Assembly (NCBI GenBank): GCA_002914805.1
Contig: JXTB01000311.1
Span: 387,682-451,681 of the forward strand
From: Parasponia andersonii
Lineage: Eukaryota > Streptophyta > Magnoliopsida > Rosales > Cannabaceae
Direction of reading: 5' to 3'
DNA: 64,000 bases
The notes beneath the pieces were generated by a model. The model did no database searches. It was not told the DNA's origin and saw nothing but the letters and a program-made list of their open reading frames with translations. Positions 1 to 12,200 of the stretch are shown here, one piece after another (the first letter of the stretch is position 1; each line of letters starts with the position of its first letter). The translations under genes and the position numbers were made by a program.

Positions 1-919
1 TAGATTCAAACTTCCCACTATAAACACTTTTGATGGGAAAACTGATCCACAGGATCGTATGGATCATTTCAGCGACTTGATGGAACTTCATCGTGTCGAT
101 GATCTCATACGTTGCAGATGTTTTGCTGTAACTCTCACAGGAGTAGCGAAGAAGTTGTTCCGAGAACTTAAGTCTAGTTCAATCTCGTCCTGACAACAAC
201 TTCAGACTGCATTCTTGAGACAATTCTAGGCTATAAAGAATTTTACTGTTCCACTTTTCAGTTTGTCTGCTATTCGGCAAAGTCCGGAGGAAACTCTACG
301 ATCTTACCTTAACCATTTTACCTCAGAATTGGCAAAGGACAACAACCCACCTGAAGGGGGAGTTTTAACTTTAATGATGGCTGGGGTGCGATCAGAAACT
401 AAACTCTGGAAAGAGTTACTTGAGCGAGAATGCAGAACCCTTGAAGACTTATATCGAAGAGTTGGTCAGCATCTAAAAGTGGAATCTTCACCCGAGAATC
501 TTCATAAGATGAAGAAGGAAGGAGGAAAAGATGCTGCTGAAGATGTGACCACGACCAACAACAATAATAACAAGAAGTCAAACAAAAGAAGTAATGAACA
601 ATCGACTGAGAAGTAACCCAAACAGAAAGAGTAGGAGATTCCAAAAGCTCCTATGAGGTTCAACAACTATACTGAACTGAATGCACCTATAGATCATGTC
701 TATGCGATCACAAACCAGCAGGAGCGATATCGTCAACCGAAACTGATAAAAAGGGATAGAGTAAGGCGTGATCCTAACAAGTTCTGCCGGTATCACAATG
801 ACATTGGACACGATACTAATAACTGTTTTGCCTTAAAAGATGAAATCGAAAGATTAATTAAAGAAGGACGGCTGCGGCAGTACACTAAACAGAATAATGA
901 AAGGCGAGAAGAAAACTGA
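1..919 (+). pseudogene. Gypsy gag remnant (capsid and zinc knuckle)
   Basis: The translation resembles plant retrotransposon gag. From the first bases there is a segment with the usual F-D-G-K-T-D-P pattern, then a helical capsid region (263-616), a basic Asn- and Lys-rich linker, and a second open segment (653-919) with the C-x-Y-H...G-H-x4-N-C zinc-knuckle arrangement seen in Tat-type gag. Stops at about 194 and 614, plus a shift between the two open segments, show the gene is broken. In a live element this protein would form the cytoplasmic particle that packages the element RNA. The start is outside the window. Confidence 0.75.
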
Positions 920-1090
920 CAGCAACCTCTAGAAATTCAACACGAGGTGCGAACTATTTTTGGAGGACCGCACATTGGTAGAGATTCGAAGAGGGCGCAA
1001 GATAGGTACGCATGAGAAGCATGACAGCAATCGTTGACCAATATCATATATCTTAAGTAGCGACCACGAAAGCTTCAACAGGTACCGGAT

Positions 1091-1525
1091 ATGGATATTA
1101 CCTTCACGGAGCAGGATGCAAGGGAGGTCCATTACCCACATAATAATGTATTGGTCATAAAGATCAACTGTGGAAGCATGCAACTATGGCGAGTATTGGT
1201 CGATAATGGAAGTACCGCCGACATCTTGTACTATGATGCCTTCAAGAAGATGAGGTTGAGTGAAACCGACCTAAAGCCCGTTGTCACTCCACTTTACAGA
1301 TTTACTGGTAATAGCATAATGCCTAGGGGCATGATTGAGTTAATGGTCAACGTTGGAACTTATCCTAGGGTTTCAATGGTAATGACCCAATTCTTAGTTG
1401 TGGATTGTCCTTCTACATTTAATGCTGTACTAGGAAGACCAAAACTGAGGGAACTTCGAGCAGTTACTTCAATCTACCACCTCGCTATGAAGTTCCTAAC
1501 TCAACATAGAGTAGGCAAAGTTTGA
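1091..1525 (+). pseudogene. Gypsy aspartic protease remnant
   Basis: An open stretch of 144 codons carries the retropepsin-like core: a hydrophobic strand ending in V-D-N-G-S-T-A-D, then a flap-like region and a second hydrophobic block ending in A-V-L-G-R-P. The D-N-G-S form of the active-site triad is common in plant Tat and Athila proteases. In an active element it would cut the gag-pol polyprotein. About 450 bases of broken linker separate it from the RT domain and include an imperfect tandem array of EAS-type codons at 1620-1670. Confidence 0.7.
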
Positions 1526-1978
1526 GGCAACCAATATGATGCGCGGACTTGTTATAATAATTCTTTAAAGCTTGCAGCAAAAGATGTGGCACCTCGCACA
1601 ATGATGGTCCAGCTACAAGGTGAAGCGTCAAATGAAGCGTCAGTTGAAGCATCAAGTGAAGCGTCAAGCAAAATGTCAATTAAAGACCTCGACCCTCGAG
1701 AAGTCGATAAAGAGCTCAAGACTGGACCTATAAAAGACTTAGAAGATTTGCCGATTGATAGATCTTCGAAGGTTCTAAAAATCGGAGCAAACCTTCAAGA
1801 ACCCGTGTGAGCTTTATTGGTTACTTTTCTGAAATCAAACTTAGATATCTTCGTATAGCAACATTCAGATATGGTGGGGATTGATCCGAACATCATGTGT
1901 CATCGCCTTAATATAGATACGACGAAAAAGCCTGTATAGTAAAAAAGTAGAGCCCTGAATCCAGAATGCTACGTCGCA

Positions 1979-3210
1979 TTGAAAAAAGAGGTGGAGAAGT
2001 TGCTTCAAATTGAATTCATCAAGGAATCTTTCTACCCAAACTGGCTTGCAAACCCAGTTTTAGTAAAGAAACCTAACGGGAAGTGGAGAAATTGCATTGA
2101 TTTCATCGACCTCAAGAAAGCATGCCCGAAGGACAGTTTTCCCCTTCCAAGAATCGACCAGCTTGTAGATGCGACATCGAGGCATGAACTCTTAAGCTTT
2201 ATGAACACGTATTCTGGATAGAATCAAATCCCCATGTGCGAGCTAGATGAGGAGTATACCTCGTTCATCACTGATCGAGGATTGTACTGTTATAAGAAGA
2301 TGCCCTTTGGACTCATCAACGCAGGAGCAACTTATCAGTGTCTTGTCAATGTGATGTTTGCAAAATAAATTGGCAAGACAATGAAAGTATATGTTGATGA
2401 CATGTTAGGAAAGTCGAAGAAAGCTGAAGATCACGTCAAGCATCTTGATGAAATGTTCAAAATTCTTCGGAAATATCAGATGAAACTAAACCCCCAGAAG
2501 TGCGCATTCAGAGTAGGATCTGGAAGATTCCTAGGGTTTATGGTTAATCAGCGAGGAATCGAGGCTAACCCTTAGAAGATATAAGCACTAATTGATATGC
2601 AATCCCCTCGCAAACCCAAAGATGTGCAGAGCCTGGCGGGAAGAGTGGCTGCATTGAGTTGATTTGTATCTAGGTCAACCGATAAATATCAACCATTTTT
2701 TGAAGTATTGAAGGGTTCGAAGAGGTTTGAGTGGACTGAAGAATATGAGCAGGCATTTCAAGAATTAAAAACACACTTAGGTTCTCCTCTACTCTTATCA
2801 AAGCCAAACCCGGGGGAAGAGTTATACTTATATCTCGTTGTTTCTAAATATGCAACAATTGCTACGTTAATTCAAGAAGAAGAAAAAATACAGCGACTGG
2901 TATATTACATAAGTAAAAGATTGCTTGATGTCGAAACGAGATGTCCAGAGATAGAGAAGTTGGCATTAGCACTCATTGTCACATCTAGGAAGCTTCGACC
3001 TTATTTTCATGTGCACTCTATCAAAGTTTTCAAGAATTTTCCATTAAAGCAGGTTCTTCAAAAACCTGAGGCTTCAAGATGACTACTTAAGTGGGCTATT
3101 GAGTTGAGTCAATTTGACATCAATTTTCAATCTCGCACTGCGATTAAAGGTCAAGCTCTCACAGATTTCATTGCAGAGTTCATGTATGATGTCAATCTTT
3201 CCACAGAAGT
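1979..3210 (+). pseudogene. Gypsy reverse transcriptase and RNase H remnant
   Basis: RT motifs are visible in order: N-P-V-L-V-K-K-P-N-G-K-W-R (about 2050), a D-L-K-K-A-C-P-K-D-x-F-P-L-P block, an M-P-F-G-L-x-N-A-G-A-T-Y-Q motif (about 2300) and the catalytic Y-V-D-D (about 2390). An RNase H-like region with the Y-Y-I-S-K and conserved E motifs follows at about 2900-3030. In-frame stops at 2219, 2366, 2573, 2581 and 2660, among others, split the domain, so no full-length enzyme can be made. Confidence 0.85.
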
Positions 3211-4960
3211 GATCGAAAAACCTGCTATAGATTTATCAAGATTGTGGAAACTTTACGTCGATTGATCGTCAAATGAGAATGGAGTCGGTGTGGGCTTTGT
3301 ACTAATCAGTCCTAAAGGGCACAATATTTATTGTACACTTCACTTCAAATTTCCAACATCGAAGAATGAGCAGAATATGAAGCACTAATAGCTGGGCTAA
3401 AGCTCGCACAAGAAATGAAGGCCGAAATGATTGAGGTAAACAGTGATTACCAGCTGGTCGTTTTTCAAGTGATCGGCGATTATCAAGCAAGAGGAGAAAG
3501 AATGATGGCTTACTTAGAGGAGGTACAATGACTGTTCTCGATATTTATTGCTTATAACATTCAACTTCTTCCTTGTATTAAGAATACTCAGGCAGATGCT
3601 CTAGCTAAGCTCACCTTAACAAAAGATGCTGAATTATTAAAGGTGATTCCTGTCGAATTTCTTGCAAAACCAAGTATCAAGGTAGAGCCCCAAGTAACCA
3701 TACCGGTTGACAAAAAACCATCGTGGATGGATCCTATAATGAAGTATTTACAAAATGGCGATCTCCTCGAAAGCAAAGACGATGCAAACCAACTTCGAAT
3801 GAAGGCAGCTCGCTATATCATCTATGATGGGAAGCTTTATCGAAGAAATTTTAGCTCGCTGTTATTATTATGTGTTGATGAAGAAAAAGCACACTATATT
3901 ATGAAGGAAATTCATGAAGGAATATGCAGAAACCATTCAGGGGGGTAGGCACTTGCGAACAAAGTTCTCAGATTAGGGTATTTTTGGCCAACTATGAAGA
4001 AGGATATAATGGAATTTTCTAGAAGGTGTGACAAATGTCAACTATTTGCAACTGTTTCTAGAATACCACATGTTCCTTTCACTCCAATGACCAGTCCATG
4101 GCCATTTACAGTATGGGGAATTGATATTATCGGAATGCTTCTATGGGCGCGAGGTGGATTGAAGTATACAGTAGTTGTAGTCGATTATTTCACCAAGTAG
4201 ATAGAAACAGAAGCCTTGAGTGCCATCTCCGCAAAAAAGATGATAGATTTTATTTACAAATCTATAATCTACCGATATGGTATACCACATACTATAATTT
4301 CTGATAATAGGAAACAATTTGACTGCGATGAATTTCGTAACTTCTGCGACAACTTAGGTATCAAGAAGAGCTTCTCCATTGTTGTTCATCCACAAGCCAA
4401 TGGGCAGGTCGAAGCTATAGACAAGATACTTAAATAGAAACTAAAGACAAAGCTGGAAGAGCACAGAAGAGCTTGGCCAGATGTGCTTCTTGAAGTATTA
4501 TGGGCTTATCGCACCACTCAACGAACCACTACTGGAGAAAGTCCATTCTCTTTAGCTTATAGATACGAAGCAATGGTGCCAATAGAAATTGGTACAAGCT
4601 CTCTACGATGATCTACTTATAAGCAAGATCAGAATAATGTACTAATGAGGATTGAGCTCAATCTTTTAGAAGAAAGGCGCGAGCAGTCTCAACTTCATAT
4701 CGCATCATATCAACAGTGTACTGCTCGATATTATAACTCTAAAGTCAAAAACATGGAATTTGAAGTTGGTGATCTTGTTCTTTGATAAGTTCTACCTAAT
4801 AATAAAGAGCACGGTGCTGGTGTATTTGGACCCTCTTAGGAAAAGCCATATGTTATTGATGCCGTCATTTGACCTAGGACATACAAGCTAGCTCGCACTG
4901 GTAGACAAAAGATCGAGCATGCTTGGAATGCAGAACAACTTCGTCGCTATTATCAGTAAC
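3211..4960 (+). pseudogene. Gypsy second RNase H (aRH) and integrase remnant
   Basis: Downstream of the canonical RNase H is a second RNase H-like module (about 3250-3600) starting with L-Y-V-D and containing an N-E-Q-x-Y-E-A-L-like block. This additional module is the archaeal-type RNase H described for Tat elements. Integrase follows: an H-x-H and C-x2-C zinc region (3895-4050), a core with D (I-D-I-I-G), a second D (I-S-D-N) and a catalytic-type E (G-Q-V-E), then a C-terminal part ending near 4960. Stops at 3946, 4198 and 4435 and further breaks after 4600 inactivate it. Integrase would insert element cDNA into host chromosomes. Confidence 0.8.
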
Positions 4961-4996
4961 TCTTCATGTATATCTTCGTGTATTTTCAAACAACCT

Positions 4997-5179
4997 GGGG
5001 GGCATCTTGTATTCGTCATTCGTCATTCATTGTCATTCATCAATCCTGATGTCTTCTTGTTATTCGTCATTCGTTTTCATTCATAAATAAAGATATCTTT
5101 TCTTCGATTATTCAATTTTATTTGGTTCATCTTTTATAGTTTTATAGCAGTCTTCGAACACCATAAAACTCAGGGGGCA
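4997..5179 (+). promoter_or_regulatory. Two polypurine-tract-like sites after integrase
   Basis: GGGGGGCA at 4997-5004 and AGGGGGCA at 5172-5179 closely resemble the tract GGGGGGCA at 8503-8510 that directly precedes the 3' LTR. Polypurine tracts prime plus-strand DNA synthesis in LTR retrotransposons. Short repeats of ATTCGTCATTC-type sequence lie between the two sites. Their use as extra primers is inferred. Confidence 0.4.
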
Positions 5180-5252
5180 GTGGAATCAGAATGTTATCTC
5201 TTACTCGCTTCCTAAGGGACTATGCAAATGTTCATTTAGAGGGGTTGGAATT

Positions 5253-7450
5253 TTAGATTGCCGAATTTCTAAAATTTCTTAAAATCTTAGGATTTTCTCC
5301 TCGCTTTATACCATAATATGTCGCATTACGTAATTTCTCTTCTCGAACAACAAAGTAATTAAGCAAAACATTCATTGTTTGATGTGATATAGAAAAGTCG
5401 AAATCCGGATGCTCGCAGAAAATATTATATATTATGGTCGATAAGGCAATGTCACTAGCCTTTTCTTCGAGCTCATTGCCTTCAGTGGCCCTGAACTCTT
5501 CTATAGCCTTGCGAGCCACTTCTGCTATCGCCTCTTTCAGAATATCCGGATGCTCGGAGATAGTCTTCTCAAGTTCTTCAATTTTCTCCTTGAGCTTCTC
5601 CTTTTCAAGCTTTTCCTTGGCCAGACCCTCGCACAGCTGTTGATTCTCCAACTCGAAGGATTTTCTCTCTTCTTCGCGAGTTTTCTCCGAGTTCTCGAAT
5701 GCTTGGGTATTTTTTTCGACTTTTTCGGCCTTCTCCATGCATTCAAGGACTGGGTCATGCATCAAAATAGCAGCTGCAGCGGTCTGAAAATATAACACAC
5801 ATCAATACAAGAAAAGTGCATCGAAGAGTGAAGATAAAAAATGCTTACGTTTGCCAACATTCTCATTGCAGAACTGAAAGCAACCTTGGCTGGTCGTCAC
5901 TTCATCCTCTTCCAACCATCCTCAATAATGAAATGGTCGATGAAGGCCGCGCTCAAACCAGCTTTTTCTGGTAGTTGGCGAAGGAGTACAAAAAGCTCCT
6001 TGTCCTTGTCGGCCTGGCTCGGTCCCTCAGAAGAGGTGGCTGTCTCATTAGATGGCTCAGCTGGCTCGTAGTTTTTGAAGGCTGAGGAGGAGGTGAGCTT
6101 ATTGGGATATTCTCGAAGGCGACTTTTTGCCTCTTTGAAGTGTCGACCTTCTCTTTCTCTTTCGTCGAGGAAGGGGGTGCGCTGTTTTGGTGTCTTGGAC
6201 TTTGACATTGACCCTAGAGTTGAAGTTGGTGCCCGTAGTCTACTGCCAATTGTCATTTCTGTACAAATATGATTGGTTAGTATGCGAGGAATATAATGCG
6301 ACAAAGAGGAAGAATAAAAAAAATTATTACCTTCTTACTGCTAAGAAATTAGTGGCGATATAGCTTTTGAAGATGATGGTTCTGGGATAGTAGGAGTGGC
6401 AGATGCATTTCGTTTCCAAGGTTTAGAAGATAAGGCACCCATTTCCTTCTGTTTCCTTGGCTTCTTCTTTGAACTCAAGGGTTTAGTCAGACGGTTGGCA
6501 AAATCTGGAAGAGCGGCTCCCTTTGGAAATAGTCTGCAAGTAACTAGATTCTTGGTCATCCCAAGCCTCTTCCAATCAAATTCTTCGATCGGAAGGTTAT
6601 TTATTTTATATACCCTTGTAAGCTGCTCTTTAGAGAGTCCTAGACGTTCCCTATTATTTGTGATGACATATGAATGCGATCAGATTAGTATATTTATATA
6701 GAGAAAGCTATAAGATGAAAAGTTACCTACCAGGGTTTTGAAAGAAGCTATTATCTGCGTAGTCAAAGTGGAAAAATGGATTTTTCTATTTTCCCATGTT
6801 GTTGTGGACCCTGTGGATAGTTTTTATTACTTGGTTAGTCCACTTGCTCGCATAGAAGAAGCCGAAATCTAATGGGTCCAATTTCACTTGGAAGAACCAA
6901 GTGAACTCTTCAGAAGTAGGGGATTCTAAACCTAATTTATAGTATAATATATACAGACCTATCATATATCTATATGTGTTTGGGGTTAGTTAAAAAGGAA
7001 CAACTCTATAATATTCGACGATCGATTTATATATGGATGAAGTGGAACGTTGACACCACATCTGAGAACTGCTTCTGAGAATGAGGTGATTCTGCGAGGA
7101 GATGTGTGTGGTCGATTGAACTCTGTGGGTAGGCAGAGAAGAACGTCGATTTTGTAGTTGCATACGATCTTTCTGAGCTTGTTTGTTGTATAACTTGTCT
7201 TTATATTGATATATAACCAATCTACTTCTACATACTGATGACCCGATGCAAATGCAGGGGCATCCCTAATATGCCGAGGCCACTGGTCTTGAGGGAGGTC
7301 ACCTATGCGAGGACTACTTTGCCTGACCTCGATTATTTCTACTTCAGTTTCTGGCTCAAGATAGTCTTCGAGGTTTATAGAGCTAATGCTTGTATTGGAT
7401 GATTTTCCTGAGAATACATTCCCCTCCCTAAATTCCTCATTACTAGACAT
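5253..7450 (-). pseudogene. Antisense coding region of the Tat element (aORF-type)
   Basis: Reading right to left, the minus strand has consecutive open segments: 7450-6986, a continuation to about 6760, 6559-6341, 6304-5897 and 5798-5253. The first segments resemble the plant 'putative gypsy-type transposon' domain (Pfam Transposase_28): a motif around L-R-x-G-V-x-V-P-L-H-P-Y is followed by a conserved block ending near F-F-Y-A-S-K-W. The last segment (181 codons) is a Glu/Lys-rich coiled coil of about 80 residues with a hydrophobic C-terminal part. Frameshifts near 7015 and an in-frame stop near 6990 break the first domain; other gaps could be introns or decay. Antisense ORFs in this position are known in Tat elements. 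Their function is unknown. Confidence 0.6.
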
Positions 7451-8512
7451 TTGAAAGAAGAATTATGGGATGGGTTTAGTTCTATGCGAGCATCAGGTAT
7501 CTTTGCTATATGCGAGTAATTTTGGGATACAAATCCTAGGATTGTACCGACAATAAGCTGTTCATCGAATTTTTTCTAATCATTCTATGGATTCATCTAA
7601 GTTGTTCGAGCAGCTCTTCGGTAATTCATCACTTGATTGATTTTGGTTTTCAAATATCAGGATTTCAGATCCTAAATTTCTTCTATGGGTTCGTCTATCA
7701 ATCATCTAAAAGTAATTTATTCAGTAAGCTAATGGAGAGATTCTGAGATATTCCCATTTTTCAGTTCATCTGAATATGGGGATGGATTTATATTCAAGGT
7801 ATTCAGGCTCTACGATTTGTCTATTTCTAGAAATAAGCTCTGTAAATAAGGGTTTTCTAAAAATCGAAGAACAATAAGAGAGAGAGAATGTATGCTAACC
7901 TTTTTTCGGAGACTGAAAAATCGAGATGCGTCTAAAGGAATCTGGTGATGACTTCGTCGAAGAAGGTGATAAATTTGTGCAAGCTGAAAAATAAAAAGGG
8001 ACACCGGGAGGATTTGTCTTATGGACGCTTCAGATTTTAGAAGAAATGAAAGAGGAACAGGAGACAATAGGGTTCAAGTTTTGAAGAGGAGGCGAATGGA
8101 TTTTTGATATATATATCTCAAGCGTCATCAAATCACAGCTGTAGATCAAGACATTTAATTTTTGAATCTAATTGCCGAAGTTCACGTGAGAGTTAATTTT
8201 CAAAATTAAATGAGTATTTTTTCAAAATTTGAAATGTCTCGATTTAAGACAAGAGCTGGTATTATCGCTATCATCGTGTCTGCTCAAAGAAAGAGAAGTC
8301 TCCTCGAGTTTTGCTATTCTCCTGAGAAAAGGTGACACGTGGTTGCGTTTGTCAGGAAAAGGTATGCGTGGTTCTAAAAAGATAGAATTTGAGAATTGGC
8401 GACTCTTCGAAGATCTTAAAATTATGTCACGATGTCACATTTTTTAAGCTCGCACTTATTAGAGAAGGAAGCTCTATTTTGTCCTAAAGAACTAATAAAG
8501 CTGGGGGGCAAT
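7451..8512. other. Gypsy 3' untranslated region
   Basis: This stretch between the antisense coding region and the 3' LTR has no supportable gene. Short ORFs here (for example 8229-8447 plus and 7810-8067 minus) lack recognisable motifs. It contains the polypurine tract at its right end. Confidence 0.6.
8503..8510 (+). promoter_or_regulatory. Polypurine tract before the gypsy 3' LTR
   Basis: The tract GGGGGGCA followed by AT and then TGTTGTACGG is the usual arrangement of a polypurine tract next to an LTR start (TG). It marks the left edge of the 3' LTR. Confidence 0.65.
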
Positions 8513-9220
8513 TGTTGTACGGTCTAAAATCTATATGTTGGTCAATATCAAAAAGGAAAAATTAGACATCAAGTTGGACGCATCAGGTCGCATGAGAATT
8601 TTCTTGATCAAAGTGTGACCTCCTCTGAATGAGTCAAGTACGACCAGTATGAAAAAGAAACTAGATCAAACTTCATCAAACAGGTAATCTACAAAGAAAG
8701 GAAAACAAAGTTTCTCTTTGAAGATCGAGCAATCATTCCATTTAAGTTATTACCCAATTATATTGTTACTCAAATTGTATTTTCTGATTACACATTTACC
8801 CATTTTCACAATTGAGAAATATTGAGCTACCCTCACCTATATAAGGAGAGTTCAATATTGCTGTGAAGGACTTTTTACTTTTTTTTTTTTCTAGAAAACA
8901 TTCTATATTTGAGCTCTTGGAATTCCAACATTGAGACTTAACAAAACTCTTATAATTCTTCAGAAAATAGTGAAAAATAGTGCACGTAGGCTCATTTTTT
9001 TGGAGCTGGACTACTATAAAATTTTCGTCTCTTTACTTGCTTTGATTTATCAATCCTTTCACACAAGCCACATCTTGCAATTTCCTAAATTTATTGTTGA
9101 CAAAACCTCCGTTAATAAAAGTCAATCAAGTAATCTATTAAGCTACCTAACTCGTTTGAAGTCTTGGGAGTACTAATGGAGAAAATTGAGCTCAGCTGAA
9201 CGAATACATCTTATTGTACA
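8513..9220 (+). repeat. 3' LTR of the gypsy element
   Basis: The LTR starts TGTTGTAC directly after the polypurine tract. It contains a TATA-like box (CTATATAAGG, about 8849-8858) followed by the probable transcription start region, and AT-rich sequence that could serve for polyadenylation. The proposed end, TATTGTACA at 9212-9220, gives the expected TG...CA termini with TGT/ACA inverted ends. The 5' LTR is not in the window, so the right end is provisional. Confidence 0.5.
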
Positions 9221-12200
9221 CAGCTTAATTGGAGAATAATTGTATATAATATGGAGGAAAAGATTAATAAATTGCATGCTTCAAAAAACATAAAAGAAAA
9301 TCTCACAGGAGAAAAAAATACTTACCACCATTTAATAATTTTTCTCTACTATAAGTTTTTTTAATGATTTTTTGTATGAACAATTACAATAACATAGATA
9401 AGAGACAAACAACAACAACATCCGCTCAAGACGCTTCGTGTCTCTGTGCATTTTATGCGTATGTACATATCATAATACCATATGCATTTCTTCCCTATAA
9501 AAAATCAATGTCGCTCTATTTGGAGGCTGGAGAGGGGATATTCTCTTCTCTTTCTCCGGCCTCCTCTCCTCATCTTCTTCTTTCTCCCTCTTTCTGCTTT
9601 TTTTTTTTTTTCAGTTTTAATAAATTCAGATCTAGATTTAATTTATAGAACTACATTTTGTATGGATTTTAGTCCAGTCTAGATCTTAAATACGAGATTT
9701 GTTCTCAGATTTAAATATATTTAGTGACTAATTTTTGTTTTATTTTCTTTTCCACGTGTATAAATCTCAATTGGTATTAGCCTTATATAATTCACTCTGC
9801 CAAGAATGCAGTCAGGAGCAAGTATTGAAGGCAATAAATTGCTGGTGGTCCTTGTTATTTCTTTTTCTTGAAGAATTAGGATAACCCACCTATTTATTCG
9901 CAGTTATATTTGTAATCTATTTTTCGTCTCCTTTTTTTAAAGAGTTTGAAATTGTAGTCCTCATGTTTACATTGTAATTTGAAGTTTTTACTTCAATTAA
10001 TGATATTCACTCGAGGAGCCTGTTTATATCAAAAAACAATTTCAATAACATAGATGAGAGTATGTATGTAATGATATATATATATATATATATTCCTATA
10101 TACATACATATTAAGAGAAATATATGTGAGAATATATATTTTTTCAAGGATATAATTTTTTTAATATTCAAATAAGGGTTACAATAACAAATCAAATTAT
10201 GTAAAATCTCTTATAATGAGAACCAAGAATCGATTCATAAACTTGAAAACAAAAAAACTTTCAAAAATCTTAGAGCAAAGGCAGTCCCTGTTAACAATCT
10301 TGGAGAAAAACTCTATGAATGATGTATTAAAGCTCTTTAATTGTTTATTTCAATTCTTCACTATCCGAAATATTAGCAATTCTGATTGATTCATCATAAG
10401 AGAAATTCTGCTAATTCTGATCCGTAATAATAACAACATCGATTTCTAGATATGAATAAAAAATTATACATATATGAAAAACAAACACACTAGTAAAAAG
10501 AAAAAAAAATATGAATAACAACCCACATCATAGATCTAAATCTAAATATGTTAAGAATACCATAGATCTAAATGTAGGTAAAAAATTTATCTTTACAAAT
10601 TGAAGGATTAAAGCAAATATAGGAAGAAAAAAAATGAGAAGAACTCATACTAGAGAGAAAGAAAAGAGTAAACACATGCTATAAAAGAGGAAAAGAAGAG
10701 GTTAGTAAGGATAACAAAAAGAAAGATATGATTATGATAATTTTAGCACCAAACATTCTCTTGCATATACATGTCTTACTTGTATTTTCAATACAATTAA
10801 AATTCAGACTAAAAAACTTTTGCCTAAACACCACGAGTAATTGAAAAAATAGAAAAAAAAGATTGTATATAAATTTTTTTTTCAATAAATATATATATTT
10901 TTTCTTTTGCTTTTCGGGCCACCACAATTTATTTATTTTTAATTTTTTTTCTATTAGGAAAAATGTTTAGAGAAAGGCCTGTCAATACGTATATTTTAAA
11001 CTTATTTTTCTATCTTTTTGAGCTTAAGAATTATTTATTTTTTGAGTTTGTTTGATGTGTTTTGTGGTGTATTTATACTACTTTCATTTGTAAAGCTTGA
11101 GTGTTAAATGAATTGCCATTTAGAGCTAAAATAGATTAAAAAAAATGTAACATGTGGTTGAGAAATAGCATCCAGCATAGTAAAAGGAAGCCGTAGTGCT
11201 AAAATGACCAAAAAAGGGCGTGCTAACCCGAGAGTTAGTGCCACAACACTATTATTTGGCATCGCAAGTCTACTTTGGCATTGCAGCCCCCAAAATTAGG
11301 GGCTGCAATCCCATTTTTGGGTAGCCAACTTGCAATGTCTTGGTACTGCAACTCTAATTTGACGTCTCAATACCACTAAATGCAGAGTAAAATACGTGAT
11401 TTCCCGGTATGACTTTGGGGACATTACAAATAACATATTTTTTACCCTTGATCAAATGGAATAGATTGCTAAGATTAATTGATTGTTGGAACCCTATATG
11501 TACTTATTTTTTACCTTTAAACCTAAGGTGGAGAGTGTGGGAGAGAGAGAGAGAGAGGTGGAGGCAACCATGGAAGAAGAGGAAGAAGAACAAGAAGAGC
11601 TCTAGTTTTGGAGTTCCAATCCTCCATGTCTTAATTTCTACTACATCACTAATGCCATTCTTTGTTCATATGATAATCTCTTTAGCTTCTAGTTAGGTTT
11701 TTTTTGTTTTTTTTTATATTTAGAGAGTGATATTATTGAGAGCAAATTTTTAATAGAGAATTCAAGAGAGCAAGCACTAAGCATTGGAGGAGGAGATTGA
11801 CAACCTCCAAGAACACTGTCAAGCTCTTTCAAAGAGGAAATTTTACAACTTTTTTTTCTTTAATTTTGTATTTCTTGAACTAATTGTATTAAAATGTTAT
11901 TATTCTCAATTTATTATGAACTAAATATTTTCTTATCTAGTTTTACCTTGTAAACTAACCTAGTATTTTGTCGATGTTTATTTCTCTTTTTGACATGTTA
12001 ATTGTCTAATTGAATTGGTTTTTATATCTTGAGCTTAATGCCTTAAGTTGCTTGATCACTAACTTGAATGAACTTTGGAAACATGTGACAGATTGAAATA
12101 AAAATATGTGTTTAGCCATAGATGGAGAGATATCCATCTAGATGAGATAGGAATATACTTTGTAATATGTATAACTAATGTGGGTATTTGTTCTTAATGA

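Larger units (their letters stand above)
1..9220 (+). mobile_element. Ty3/gypsy LTR retrotransposon, Tat-like lineage, 5' part outside the window
   Basis: The order on the plus strand is gag, zinc knuckle, aspartic protease, reverse transcriptase, RNase H, a second plant-type RNase H, and integrase, followed by a long 3' region and an LTR. Integrase after RT defines the Ty3/gypsy order. The extra RNase H module and an antisense coding region between integrase and the 3' LTR are known marks of the plant Tat/Retand/Ogre group. The 5' LTR, primer-binding site and gag start lie left of the window. Stops and frameshifts break every domain, so the copy is dead. The right boundary rests on a polypurine tract followed by TGTTG and on a plausible ACA end near 9220; target duplications cannot be checked because the left end is missing. 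Confidence 0.85.

Noticed and set aside
5434..5795. Plus-strand ORFs rich in Ser and Phe over the antisense coiled-coil region
   Set aside because: They are complements of the Glu/Lys-rich coiled coil on the minus strand and show no motif of their own.
9364..9682. Overlapping plus-strand ORFs just after the gypsy LTR
   Set aside because: Low complexity driven by T- and TTC-rich sequence, with no motif.
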